Shown here piece by piece: positions 7,671 to 15,898 of a stretch of 64,000 bases of DNA (positions are counted from its first letter, which is position 1; every line of letters begins with the position of its first letter). The DNA lies in assembly GCA_934647165.1 (NCBI GenBank), contig CAKUFA010000002.1, forward strand, positions 1 through 64,000, read 5' to 3'. The DNA comes from an uncultured Clostridia bacterium (GTDB lineage Bacteria; Bacillota; Clostridia; Christensenellales; Aristaeellaceae). A program made the translations under genes and the position numbers. The notes under the pieces are model-generated. The model made no database searches, was not told the DNA's origin, and worked only from the letters and a program-made list of their open reading frames with translations.

Positions 7671-8972
7671 ATGAAGTTTGCTTTCATTGGCCAGGATGTG
7701 CCCACGCTGCTGCCCACACTGCTGACCGATTTGCTGTTTGCCGGAAAGGAAGCCGCGGAAGTGACGGTGCAGGAGGGGAATCCCGCCATGCAGGAAGTGC
7801 TGGAAAAGTATGCCAACGCGGTGATTGCCCGCAGTCAGCTTCCGGCTGTTTTCCACGCCACGGGCGACCGGGCGCAGGCACTGGCGGGCGCGGACTGCGT
7901 GCTGTATGCGGGAGATTGCATGCCGGCCAGCCGCTTCCGCATGGACAGGGAAGCCCTTTCCGGCACGGATGAGAACGATCCGGGGCTAACCGAGCAGGCG
8001 CGCGTCAACGGCGGCCTGGGCGGATTGATGCACACCCTGCGCGCCGGTCAGCTGGTGCTGGAATTGTGCGAGGACATGCGCGAAAGCTGCCCGAACGCGC
8101 TGGTCATCAACCTTGGCCAGCCGATTGCACGCACAACAGCGCTGTTTATCCGGCAGGGCTTCCGATGCTATGCGCTGGGACGAACGCCCCTGCGCGGCGC
8201 AAACGGCGTGGATACCCTGTGCAAGAAAATGAGCCGCAAGGAAAGCACGGTGACCGCTGTGACGGCAGGACTGCCCGGGTTTGCTTTCCTGCTGGAAATG
8301 AAGGATACGGCTAGTGGGCAGAACCTTTTGCCGCAGCTGGAAGCGCGTGCGGAAAAGGACGAGCTGGGTCGCCTTGCCCGGCGATGGCTGGATTGGTACG
8401 GTGCGCTGCCTGTGGGCGATGTGACGGATCATGCCGAGTTCCTGCCTGCCCAGCCCGATTATATCCCTGAAGAGGAGCCTGCCTTTGGCGAAAGTGTGGA
8501 GCAGCGCAAGGAACGCATTCTGCACATGAACACGGTGGGACGGGAAGGCGCAAGCAGCCGCGAGGGCGCCATGGCGCAGGTGACGCTGTTGAGCAAAGCG
8601 CCGCCCATCCGTCCTATGCAGTTGGCGCTGGCGCTTTTGCGCAGGGAAAGCATCACCATCCCTGCCGTGGCACGGCGCAATGGCGGAGAGTTGCCACAGC
8701 TGGCGAAATCTGCTATCATAGAAGCACCCCTGACCCTTGAAAAGGGCGAAGAGAAGCCCCATGGCTATCAGCTGCCGGGCGAATTGGCCGAAGTGTGCGG
8801 CGAGATTGCCGAAACCAATGCGCTGGCAGCGCAGGCAGCCACCGGCGACCGCACGGCGCTGCGCCAATGCGTGGAGCTGGATCCGGCGCTGGCGGGACTT
8901 GATCGCCTCTATTGCCAAGAGCTGGTGGATAAAATGATTGAACTGCACCAGGATGTGCTCCCGCGGCTGTGA
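7671..8972 (+). CDS. GH4-like glycosidase homologue with replaced metal-binding motifs
   Basis: The 433-residue product follows the layout of NAD- and metal-dependent family 4 glycosidases. It has an N-terminal Rossmann segment (MKFAFIGQD), a central helix region ending CPNALVINLGQP (family: NYTNP), a DHAEFLP segment and a C-terminal domain with LDPALAGLD. The two motifs that hold the catalytic metal in GH4, a GLCH-type Cys and a GINH-type His, read ALGRTP and AGLPG here. It may therefore be inactive, regulatory or of changed chemistry. ATG 7671 follows AGAAGGAG. It starts a group with the methyltransferase and pseudouridine synthase downstream. GH4 membership is by eye. Confidence 0.6.
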   Translation: MKFAFIGQDVPTLLPTLLTDLLFAGKEAAEVTVQEGNPAMQEVLEKYANAVIARSQLPAVFHATGDRAQALAGADCVLYAGDCMPASRFRMDREALSGTDENDPGLTEQARVNGGLGGLMHTLRAGQLVLELCEDMRESCPNALVINLGQPIARTTALFIRQGFRCYALGRTPLRGANGVDTLCKKMSRKESTVTAVTAGLPGFAFLLEMKDTASGQNLLPQLEARAEKDELGRLARRWLDWYGALPVGDVTDHAEFLPAQPDYIPEEEPAFGESVEQRKERILHMNTVGREGASSREGAMAQVTLLSKAPPIRPMQLALALLRRESITIPAVARRNGGELPQLAKSAIIEAPLTLEKGEEKPHGYQLPGELAEVCGEIAETNALAAQAATGDRTALRQCVELDPALAGLDRLYCQELVDKMIELHQDVLPRL

Positions 8973-8996
8973 CGCGCGCGGAAAAGGAGAAAGCGA

Positions 8997-9872
8997 ATGT
9001 TCCTCACCGATGCATGGCAGGATTATGAAGTGCTGGATACCGGCGACGGCGAAAAGCTGGAGCGCTGGGGCGATGTGATTCTCCGCCGCCCCGACCCGCA
9101 GACCATTTGGCCCAAGGCGAACCCCACGCTGTGGAAACAGGCGCAGGCGCACTATCATCGCTCCGAGCGGGGCGGCGGAGAGTGGGAGTTTCTTGCCAGG
9201 CTGCCTGAAAAATGGGTCGTCCGCTTTGGCAAGCTGAAGTTCTGGGTGCGCCCAACAGGGTTTAAGCACACGGGGCTTTTCCCGGAGCAGGCGGCCAACT
9301 GGCAGTGGATGGCAAACCTTATCCGCCAAAGCGGTCGCAAGGATGTGCGGGTGCTGAACCTGTTTGGCTACACCGGCGCGGCAACCCTTGCCTGCGCAGC
9401 GGCAGGCGCGCATGTGACCCATGTGGATGCGGCCAAGGGCATGGTGCAGTGGGCGAAGGAAAACCGCGAGCTGTCCGGCCTTGCCGAAAATAGCTGCCGG
9501 TGGATTGTGGAGGATGCGCTGCGTTTTGTGCAGCGGGAGATTCGCCGGGGCAACCACTATGACGGCGTGCTGATGGATCCGCCAAGCTATGGCCGCGGCC
9601 CGTCCGGCGAGGTGTGGAAGCTGGAGAACGAGCTCTACGGATTGGTGGATACCTGTGCGCAGGTGCTCAGCGACAAGCCCCTGTTTTACCTCATCAACAG
9701 CTACACCACAGGCTTTCAGGCCAGTGTGCTGAGCAATATGCTGGAAAAATGCGTCACCCCCCGTTTGGGCGGCAGGGTGGACAGCCAGGAGCTGTGCCTG
9801 CCTGTGACGACCGGCGGCGTGCTGCCCTGCGGAGCCAGCGGAAGGTGGAGCTATGCCGAAGATCGTGTATGA
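8997..9872 (+). CDS. Class I SAM-dependent methyltransferase (probable rRNA methyltransferase)
   Basis: The 291-residue product has a Rossmann SAM-binding domain: motif I VLNLFGYTGAATLACAAAG, acidic motif II HVDAAKG and motif IV MDPPSYGRG. The DPPxxG form and the FPEQ segment before motif I resemble COG1092-type 23S rRNA methyltransferases, but there is no PUA domain. ATG 8997 follows AAAAGGAGA. The end overlaps the start of the pseudouridine synthase by 20 bases, so translation is probably coupled and both may act on RNA. The exact target base is not known. Confidence 0.8.
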   Translation: MFLTDAWQDYEVLDTGDGEKLERWGDVILRRPDPQTIWPKANPTLWKQAQAHYHRSERGGGEWEFLARLPEKWVVRFGKLKFWVRPTGFKHTGLFPEQAANWQWMANLIRQSGRKDVRVLNLFGYTGAATLACAAAGAHVTHVDAAKGMVQWAKENRELSGLAENSCRWIVEDALRFVQREIRRGNHYDGVLMDPPSYGRGPSGEVWKLENELYGLVDTCAQVLSDKPLFYLINSYTTGFQASVLSNMLEKCVTPRLGGRVDSQELCLPVTTGGVLPCGASGRWSYAEDRV

Positions 9873-10554
9873 AGACAACCAGGTGCTGGTGGCGGTGAAG
9901 CCGCCCAACATGCTTTCCCAGGCGGATCAAACCGGCGATACGGATATCCTGACCTATTTGAAGGACTATGTGCGTGTGAAATATCATAAGCCCGGCAACG
10001 TATATCTTGGCCTTGTCCACCGCCTGGACAGACCCGTTGGCGGGCTGATGGTGTTTGCCCGCACCAGCAAGGCCGCGTCCCGGCTCAGCAGCCAGATGCA
10101 GCAGCATCAGATGGGGCGGGAATATCTGTGTGTGGCCGGCGGTGAGGTGAAGGACACGTTCACCCTGGTGGACTACCTGGTGAAGGACACGCGGCTCAAC
10201 CGTGTGGAGGTTTGCGAAGGAGACGCCAAAGGCGCGCAGGAGGCGATCCTTCACGGCCGCTGCCTGGCAAGGGGGCCAGCCGGCGCACTGTGCGCCATTC
10301 GGCTGGAAACCGGGCGAAATCATCAGATTCGCGTGCAGATGGCGCATGCGGGCGCACCGCTGTGGGGCGACAATCGCTATGGCAACGGCATCCCCGGGCA
10401 GCAGATTGCCCTGTGGGGGTATAAGCTTACCTTTGAACATCCAACGACCCACGAAATCATGACCTTCTATGACGCGCCCCATGGCTCGGTTTGGGATGCG
10501 TATGAAGAGCCGATCCTTGCCGTGACCAATCCTGCGGCGGAGGGCGAAGGGTAA
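9853..10554 (+). CDS. RluA-family pseudouridine synthase
   Basis: Converts uridine to pseudouridine in structured RNA. The 233-residue product carries the RluA signature GLVHRLDRPVGGLMVFA with the catalytic Asp in HRLD, plus LETGRNHQIRVQMAHAG and GDNRYG. There is no N-terminal S4 domain. It starts inside the upstream methyltransferase gene (20-base overlap), pointing to a translationally coupled RNA-modification pair. Which RNA position it modifies cannot be read from the sequence. Confidence 0.9.
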   Translation: MPKIVYEDNQVLVAVKPPNMLSQADQTGDTDILTYLKDYVRVKYHKPGNVYLGLVHRLDRPVGGLMVFARTSKAASRLSSQMQQHQMGREYLCVAGGEVKDTFTLVDYLVKDTRLNRVEVCEGDAKGAQEAILHGRCLARGPAGALCAIRLETGRNHQIRVQMAHAGAPLWGDNRYGNGIPGQQIALWGYKLTFEHPTTHEIMTFYDAPHGSVWDAYEEPILAVTNPAAEGEG

Positions 10555-10557
10555 AGC

Positions 10558-10590
10558 TTGCCGACGCTTTGCAGCGTGCGGCAGTTTAAT
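10558..10590 (+). terminator. Weak hairpin after the pseudouridine synthase gene
   Basis: An interrupted stem (TGCCG-A-CGCT with AGCG-TG-CGGCA) is followed by TTTAAT. The U-tract is poor; it may be a weak terminator or RNA end. Confidence 0.35.
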
Positions 10591-10617
10591 CACCAAAGGC
10601 ACTGAGGTATAACGCTA

Positions 10618-11427
10618 TTGGAAATGATCTTTTGTCCCCTGTTTTCCGGTTCCAGCGGCAACGCTCTGTTTGTTCAATATCGCGGAACCCGCCTGCTCAT
10701 TGATGCGGGCAAGCCGGGCAAGGCCATCACAGAGGCGCTGCGTTCCATCGGTGTGGAGCCGCAGACCCTGAACGGCATCCTGATTACCCATGAGCATTCC
10801 GACCATATCAGCGGCGCGGGCGTGCTGGCGAGGCGTTACCGTTTGCCGGTGTATGCCACAGCCGCCACCTGGCGCGCCATGGAGAAAAAGCTTGGCCCGG
10901 TGCCGCCGGAGCTGAAGGTCACCTTTGACAAGGCCCAGGATTTCTATCTGGGGCAGCTGGGGGTGGTGCCCTTCGCTATCCCGCACGATGCGGCGGATCC
11001 TGTTGGCTACAGGCTCTACGGCGGCGCCATGAGCATTGCCACGGCTACCGACCTTGGGCAGTTTACCCACCGTGTGCGGGATGCGTTGGCAGGCAGCAGC
11101 CTGGTGCTGCTGGAAAGCAATCATGATCCGGATATGCTCCGCGCCAATCCGCACTATCCGCTTGCGCTTAAGCAGCGCATTCTGGGCAACCACGGTCATT
11201 TGAGCAACGACGCCTGCGCCGAAGCGCTGGTGGAACTGGCGTCTTCCGGGGTGAAGAACGTGATTCTCGGCCACCTGAGCGGGGAAAACAACACACCCGA
11301 TCTGGCCATGATGACCAGTGAATCCCGCGTGGAACTGGAAGGCATCCGGCTTGGGGAAGACCTTACCCTTGACCTTGCATGGCGGGACAAAGTGGGCAAT
11401 GTGTATACCCTCAGGGAGGACGCATGA
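10618..11427 (+). CDS. walJ: MBL-fold metallohydrolase WalJ (YycJ)
   Basis: The 269-residue product begins FSGSSGN and has the metallo-beta-lactamase motif THEHSDH, then HDAADPVGY, ATDLG and LLESNHD, all in the WalJ/YycJ arrangement. WalJ-type proteins are cytoplasmic, exonuclease-like members of the fold, often near the WalRK cell-wall regulators. Here no walRK genes are adjacent. TTG 10618 is preferred because GAGG at 10604-10607 gives about 10 bases spacing; ATG 10624 is the alternative. The stop overlaps the start of the CPBP protease gene. Confidence 0.85.
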   Translation: MEMIFCPLFSGSSGNALFVQYRGTRLLIDAGKPGKAITEALRSIGVEPQTLNGILITHEHSDHISGAGVLARRYRLPVYATAATWRAMEKKLGPVPPELKVTFDKAQDFYLGQLGVVPFAIPHDAADPVGYRLYGGAMSIATATDLGQFTHRVRDALAGSSLVLLESNHDPDMLRANPHYPLALKQRILGNHGHLSNDACAEALVELASSGVKNVILGHLSGENNTPDLAMMTSESRVELEGIRLGEDLTLDLAWRDKVGNVYTLREDA

Positions 11428-12209
11428 GCAGCAGGACGGGAACCAGGACGCTTCTTACGGCATTGACGGTGTATGGGCTCAGATTTCCTGCGGCGTGGCT
11501 GCTTCAGCGGCTGTTTCCTGCGCAGGGCGCGGCGACGCAGTATGTGATTTTGATTCTTCAGGAGGGGCTGATTTATCTGCTGCCTGCGGTGCTGCTGGGC
11601 GGCGGCGTTTTGCATAGGCCACACCCACGTCCGGCATATATGGTCATGGTGCTGGCGGCAGGGGTATTGGCGCAGTATGCATTTTCTGCCCTGGGTGATG
11701 TGTGGGCGCGCATGGTCGGCACGCACGCGTCGGCAGTGGCGCTGCCTGCAACGCCTGCGGAGAGTGTGCTGGCGGTGCTTGCGCTGGTGGTGATGCCCGC
11801 CGTGGCGGAGGAAAGCTTCTTCCGCGGCTTATTGCAGCGTGGCCTTGCAAAACAGATGCGTCCCCGGGGCGCATGGCTGCTTTCCGCGGCGGTGTTTACA
11901 CTGATGCATGGTTCCCTTTCCGGTCTTGCGGGGCATGTGTGCTGCGGCCTGCTGCTGGGCGCATGCCTGCTGGGGACGGACAGCCTTTCCCTGTGCATAT
12001 TGCTGCACGGTGCATATAACGCGGCTGCGCTGTGGTGGAGCCTTTATCCGGTGCAGCACGTGCAGCTGCTTCCGGCTGTGTGCGGCGCTGCGTTGGTTGG
12101 CCTGGCGGCCTATTGGGTGCATGGAAAGCGTGGGCATGGGCGGCTGAATGGACTGGAAACGGTGTTGGCGGCCGCATTGCTGGCGCTGGAAGCGGCAAGA
12201 TACTGGTGA
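11424..12209 (+). CDS. CPBP-family intramembrane protease
   Basis: The 261-residue membrane protein has several hydrophobic segments and the CPBP (Abi/CAAX-protease-like) motifs: EESFFR, FTLMHGS and LLHGAYNA, which supply the Glu-Glu, Arg, His and Asn-associated active-site residues. ATG 11424 overlaps the walJ stop (ATGA) after GGGAGGAC. Family members are linked to bacteriocin immunity or membrane-protein processing. No bacteriocin gene is visible here, so the substrate is unknown. Confidence 0.85.
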   Translation: MSSRTGTRTLLTALTVYGLRFPAAWLLQRLFPAQGAATQYVILILQEGLIYLLPAVLLGGGVLHRPHPRPAYMVMVLAAGVLAQYAFSALGDVWARMVGTHASAVALPATPAESVLAVLALVVMPAVAEESFFRGLLQRGLAKQMRPRGAWLLSAAVFTLMHGSLSGLAGHVCCGLLLGACLLGTDSLSLCILLHGAYNAAALWWSLYPVQHVQLLPAVCGAALVGLAAYWVHGKRGHGRLNGLETVLAAALLALEAARYW

Positions 12210-12261
12210 GCAGGCGGGAACATGCTGTAGCGTGAGCCCCGCAGGCAATGAGGTAAAAGGC

Positions 12262-14169
12262 ATGATATTACTATCCCTTCAGGGTATTCAGAAAAGCTTT
12301 GGCACCAATCAGGTGCTGCGGGATGCGTCCCTTGTTTTGCAGGAAGGGCAGCGCATGGGACTGGTAGGCGTCAACGGCTGCGGCAAATCCACGCTGATGA
12401 AGATCATCGCGGGCCTGGAAAGCTCCGACGGCGGCGTTATCACCATGCAAAAGGGGCTCAGGCTCGGGTATCTTGCCCAGCAGGGTATGGTGGATGAAAA
12501 CAAGACCGTGCTGGAAGAGATGGAGAGCGTTTTTGAACCAGTGGTGCGCATGGAGACACAGCTGCGCGCGCTGGAGCATCAAATGGCGGATGCGGTGCAG
12601 GACGAGGCGTTGCTGCACCGCCTTGGCAGCCAGTATGATCAGCTGACGCGGGATTTTGAGCGCAGCAACGGTTTTGGCTGGCGCTCCACCGTGCAGGGGG
12701 TGCTGGCAGGGCTTGGGTTCCGCAAGGAACAGCAGGAGCAGAAGGCAAGATTGCTTTCCGGCGGCGAACGCACGCGGCTGTGCCTTGCACGGATGCTGCT
12801 CACCCAGCCGGATCTGCTGCTGCTGGACGAGCCCACCAACCACCTGGATCTCAAGTCGATCGCCTGGCTGGAAGAATATCTGCGCACCTATCGGGGCGCG
12901 GTGCTGCTGGTCAGCCACGACCGGTATTTTATGGATCATGTGTGTGACCGTATGTGCGAGCTGCTCCTTGGCACAACGGAATGCTATGACGGCAACTACA
13001 CCGCTTATATGGCGCAGCGTACCCAGCGCTTTGAGATTCGCATGAAAGCCTACGAGCTTCAGCAAAAGGAAATTGCGAGACAGCAGGCCATCATTGCCCG
13101 CTACCGCCAGTTCAACCGGGAAAAGTCCATCCGCGCAGCCGAAAGCCGGGAAAAACGCCTGGAAAAGGTGGAGCGGCTGGAAAAACCCAAGGACGAAAGC
13201 GCCATCCACTTTCGTTTTGACTGCCGACGCCGCACGGGCGAAGATGTGTTGATGGTGGAGGAGCTGAAGAAGGGCTTTGACGGACGCACGCTTTTTGACC
13301 ATGTGAAGCTGCACCTGCGCGCAGGCGACCGGGTGGCGCTCATTGGCGACAATGGTGTGGGCAAATCCACGCTCTTCAAATGCCTGATCGGCGAAGAAAA
13401 AACCGATGGCGGCACCATTCGCCTGGGCGCAGGCGTGGACATTGGGTATTATGACCAGCATCAGGCGCACCTGCACGAAAACAAAACCGTGCTGGACGAG
13501 GTGTGGGACGACTTCCGCCGCCTGGATCAAACCGAGGTGCGGGGCGCGCTGGGCATGTTCCTTTTCACGGGGGATGAGGTGCTGATGCCCATTTCCACCC
13601 TTTCCGGCGGGGAAAAAGGGCGTGTAGCGCTCACCAAGCTGATGCTGCGCAAGGACAACCTGCTGCTGCTGGACGAGCCCACCAACCACCTGGATATGGA
13701 TAGCCGCGAGGTGTTGGAGGACGCGCTGGAGGGGTTTCCGGGCACCATTCTCGCCATCAGCCACGACCGGTATTTTATCAACCGCTTTGCCACCAAGGTC
13801 TGTGTGCTGGAAAACGGCGGCATTCGCGAATACCTGGGCAACTATGATGACTATTTTGAGAAAATCAACCGTATGCAGGAACCTGACGGCGATGCGCCGC
13901 AGATGACCAAAACGGCCATGGACAAGGAAAAGCGCCGTTCCCGCGAGGAAGAAAAGCGCCTGCGTGAGCGCCGTGCGGCCATTCAGCAGGCGGAGGCAGC
14001 CATTGCCCATGCCGAAGAGGAAGCCGAGGCCATGGAGGCGCAGCTGGCCGCACCGGAGACTTATCAAAACGCCGAAAAAGCCACGGAGCTATCCCGCGCC
14101 TATCAGCAGAAAAAAGAGGAGATCGAGCGGCTATATCAGCGCTGGGAAGCGCTGGAAAGCGAGGAATGA
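12262..14169 (+). CDS. ABC-F family ATPase (ribosome-associated)
   Basis: The soluble 635-residue protein has two ABC domains: Walker A GVNGCGKST near residue 37 and GDNGVGKST near 361, signatures LSGGERTRL and LSGGEKGRV, and two LLLDEPTNHLD Walker B motifs. The domains are joined by a charged linker rich in Arg/Lys/Glu, and there is a C-terminal coiled-coil extension (about residues 550-635). There are no transmembrane segments, as expected of ABC-F translation factors that act on the ribosomal E site. The YdiF-like architecture fits. A role in antibiotic resistance is possible but not indicated. ATG 12262 follows TGAGGTAAAAGG. Confidence 0.92.
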   Translation: MILLSLQGIQKSFGTNQVLRDASLVLQEGQRMGLVGVNGCGKSTLMKIIAGLESSDGGVITMQKGLRLGYLAQQGMVDENKTVLEEMESVFEPVVRMETQLRALEHQMADAVQDEALLHRLGSQYDQLTRDFERSNGFGWRSTVQGVLAGLGFRKEQQEQKARLLSGGERTRLCLARMLLTQPDLLLLDEPTNHLDLKSIAWLEEYLRTYRGAVLLVSHDRYFMDHVCDRMCELLLGTTECYDGNYTAYMAQRTQRFEIRMKAYELQQKEIARQQAIIARYRQFNREKSIRAAESREKRLEKVERLEKPKDESAIHFRFDCRRRTGEDVLMVEELKKGFDGRTLFDHVKLHLRAGDRVALIGDNGVGKSTLFKCLIGEEKTDGGTIRLGAGVDIGYYDQHQAHLHENKTVLDEVWDDFRRLDQTEVRGALGMFLFTGDEVLMPISTLSGGEKGRVALTKLMLRKDNLLLLDEPTNHLDMDSREVLEDALEGFPGTILAISHDRYFINRFATKVCVLENGGIREYLGNYDDYFEKINRMQEPDGDAPQMTKTAMDKEKRRSREEEKRLRERRAAIQQAEAAIAHAEEEAEAMEAQLAAPETYQNAEKATELSRAYQQKKEEIERLYQRWEALESEE

Positions 14170-14173
14170 CGGC

Positions 14174-15052
14174 ATGGTGAGCTTTGAAATTCCGGAAGAA
14201 AAGAAAAAGCGCGTGCTGATCCTTTCGGATGTGAAGAACGAGGTGGACGATCAGTTTGCCATCGTGCATGCGCTTTTGAGCGAATCGCTGGAGGTGCGGG
14301 GCGTTATTCCCACGCACTTTTCGTGGAAAAAACCGGACAGCCAGCGCGACAGCGCCGATGAGCTGGCAAAGCTGCTGCGGCTGATGGATTGCGAAGGCTG
14401 TGTTCCCGTGGCGGATGGCGCGGTGGGCAAGCTGGCGGAGATTGCACCGGATACCCTGTCACCCGGGGCGCAAATGATCCTTGACGAAGCGGCGCGGAGC
14501 GATCCCCGGACGCTGTATCTGGCCTGTCTGGGTCCGCTGACGGACTTGGCACTTGCCCTTCGCCGCCGCCCTGCGCTGGCTGGGGAAAATGTTGTTGCGG
14601 TGTGGATCGGCGGGCTGAATACTCCGGAAGGCGGCATGGAACCCAACTTGCGCAGCGACCTGCAGGCAGCACAGGAGGTGTTTGCTTCCGGCATCGCGCT
14701 GTGGCAGGTTCCGCGGGAAACCTACAGCATGATGCCCGTATCCTTTGCCGAACTGTATGACAGGGTGCGTCCACACGGCCGCATCGGGCAGTATCTGGCG
14801 GAGAACGTGGTGGCTTTCAACAACAGCAGCCTGCGCAAGCCTGCGGAATACCGCGTGCTGGGCGACTCCCCGGCCATTGGCCTTCTGCTGTGCGAGGAAA
14901 GCGGCGCATGGCATGCGCGGCATACGCCCGCCATTTTGGACGACATGCGTTACGGCGCGGAGGATGCGGAGCGCACCATTCGCGTGTATGACCGCATTGA
15001 CAGCCGGTTCATTTTGGAAGACTTTTATGCGAAACTGACGTTGATGGGATAA
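14174..15052 (+). CDS. Nucleoside hydrolase-like protein
   Basis: The 292-residue product has the inosine-uridine nucleoside hydrolase fold signature at its N terminus, in the form LSDVKNEVDDQFAI. The family's usual DTDPGxDD has lost its second Asp, the catalytic base position, which aligns with Lys here. The D-x-x-N-E-x-DDQ form resembles DUF1593-type nucleoside-hydrolase-like proteins. Later segments YLACLGPLTDLALAL and AVWIGG match the family. ATG 14174 lies four bases after the ABC-F stop, so the two are probably co-transcribed. The substrate is unknown; a ribosyl glycosidic bond is likely. Confidence 0.75.
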   Translation: MVSFEIPEEKKKRVLILSDVKNEVDDQFAIVHALLSESLEVRGVIPTHFSWKKPDSQRDSADELAKLLRLMDCEGCVPVADGAVGKLAEIAPDTLSPGAQMILDEAARSDPRTLYLACLGPLTDLALALRRRPALAGENVVAVWIGGLNTPEGGMEPNLRSDLQAAQEVFASGIALWQVPRETYSMMPVSFAELYDRVRPHGRIGQYLAENVVAFNNSSLRKPAEYRVLGDSPAIGLLLCEESGAWHARHTPAILDDMRYGAEDAERTIRVYDRIDSRFILEDFYAKLTLMG

Positions 15053-15124
15053 AAAACAGAAACTTTTGCACAGCGCTTTTGTGAAGGCAAAACGCAGAAA
15101 ACAAGAAATGGAGGTTTTTGGATT

Positions 15125-15859
15125 ATGAGCAGATTGGGTGATTTAATCCACACTGAGCGGGTGCGGCAAAAAATGACGCCCAAGCAGGTGGCCAAAAAGT
15201 GCGGAGTGAGCGAAAGCTTCATCATTGCGGTGGAGGCCGGAACACGCATCATTGCCGACGATCAGGCGCGGCGCATTCTCAAAACCATCGGTTTGCGGGA
15301 ACAGACCGAGGCGGATTTTTCCCTGGACGATATTGCCGCCACGGTGGATTTGGCGCAGGTGCAGCCGCAGATGGCCAAGCAAATGGCTAAACCCCGCCCC
15401 CGCGTGCAGGAGAGCGAGGTGGTCGCATCCACCCAGGAAAAGGACGAGGGCGTGACCGGCAGCGTGTGGCTGGACGCGCTGACCAGCGTGCTCAAGCGTG
15501 TGCCGGTGATGAACGCCGTTATGAAACCTGTAGATTACCGCCTGCTGCCCATTGAAAACGGCAAAATCGAAGGCGCGAACCCGGACAAGGTGTTCTATTT
15601 CCTTGCGCCGGACGACAGCATGCGCGGCTTCCGCATCCATGCGGGGGATGTGGCGCTGGTGGTGCCGGCCCAAAGCCCTGTGGACGGCGCGGTGATGCTG
15701 GTAGAATACGACGGCCACCGGGCGCTGCGCAAGGTGAAGGTGATGGAGCGTTTCCAGGTGCTGCTGCAATCCTATGACCGGGAGTATGACGCAAAGACGC
15801 TGGCGCTGAGCGATGTTACGTTCCTTGGCCGCTGCGTCAGGCTGGAGATTGAACTGTAA
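15125..15859 (+). CDS. HTH regulator with C-terminal S24 (LexA/CI-like) domain
   Basis: The 244-residue product has an XRE-type helix-turn-helix at residues about 5-60 (PKQVAKKCGVSESFIIAVEAG), a variable linker, and a C-terminal S24-type domain (about 150-244) with DDSMRGFRIHAGDVALVV and DGAVMLVEY. The Ser of DDSM is where the S24 nucleophile sits. The lysine partner region reads ALRKVK, so autocleavage ability is uncertain. No prophage genes surround it, so this looks like a resident chromosomal regulator. ATG 15125 follows ATGGAGGTTTTTGGATT. The hexokinase gene is 39 bases downstream and may be co-transcribed. Confidence 0.75.
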   Translation: MSRLGDLIHTERVRQKMTPKQVAKKCGVSESFIIAVEAGTRIIADDQARRILKTIGLREQTEADFSLDDIAATVDLAQVQPQMAKQMAKPRPRVQESEVVASTQEKDEGVTGSVWLDALTSVLKRVPVMNAVMKPVDYRLLPIENGKIEGANPDKVFYFLAPDDSMRGFRIHAGDVALVVPAQSPVDGAVMLVEYDGHRALRKVKVMERFQVLLQSYDREYDAKTLALSDVTFLGRCVRLEIEL

Positions 15860-15898
15860 AACTGTTTTTAGCAGGCGACGCAGAAAGGACAAAGAGCT

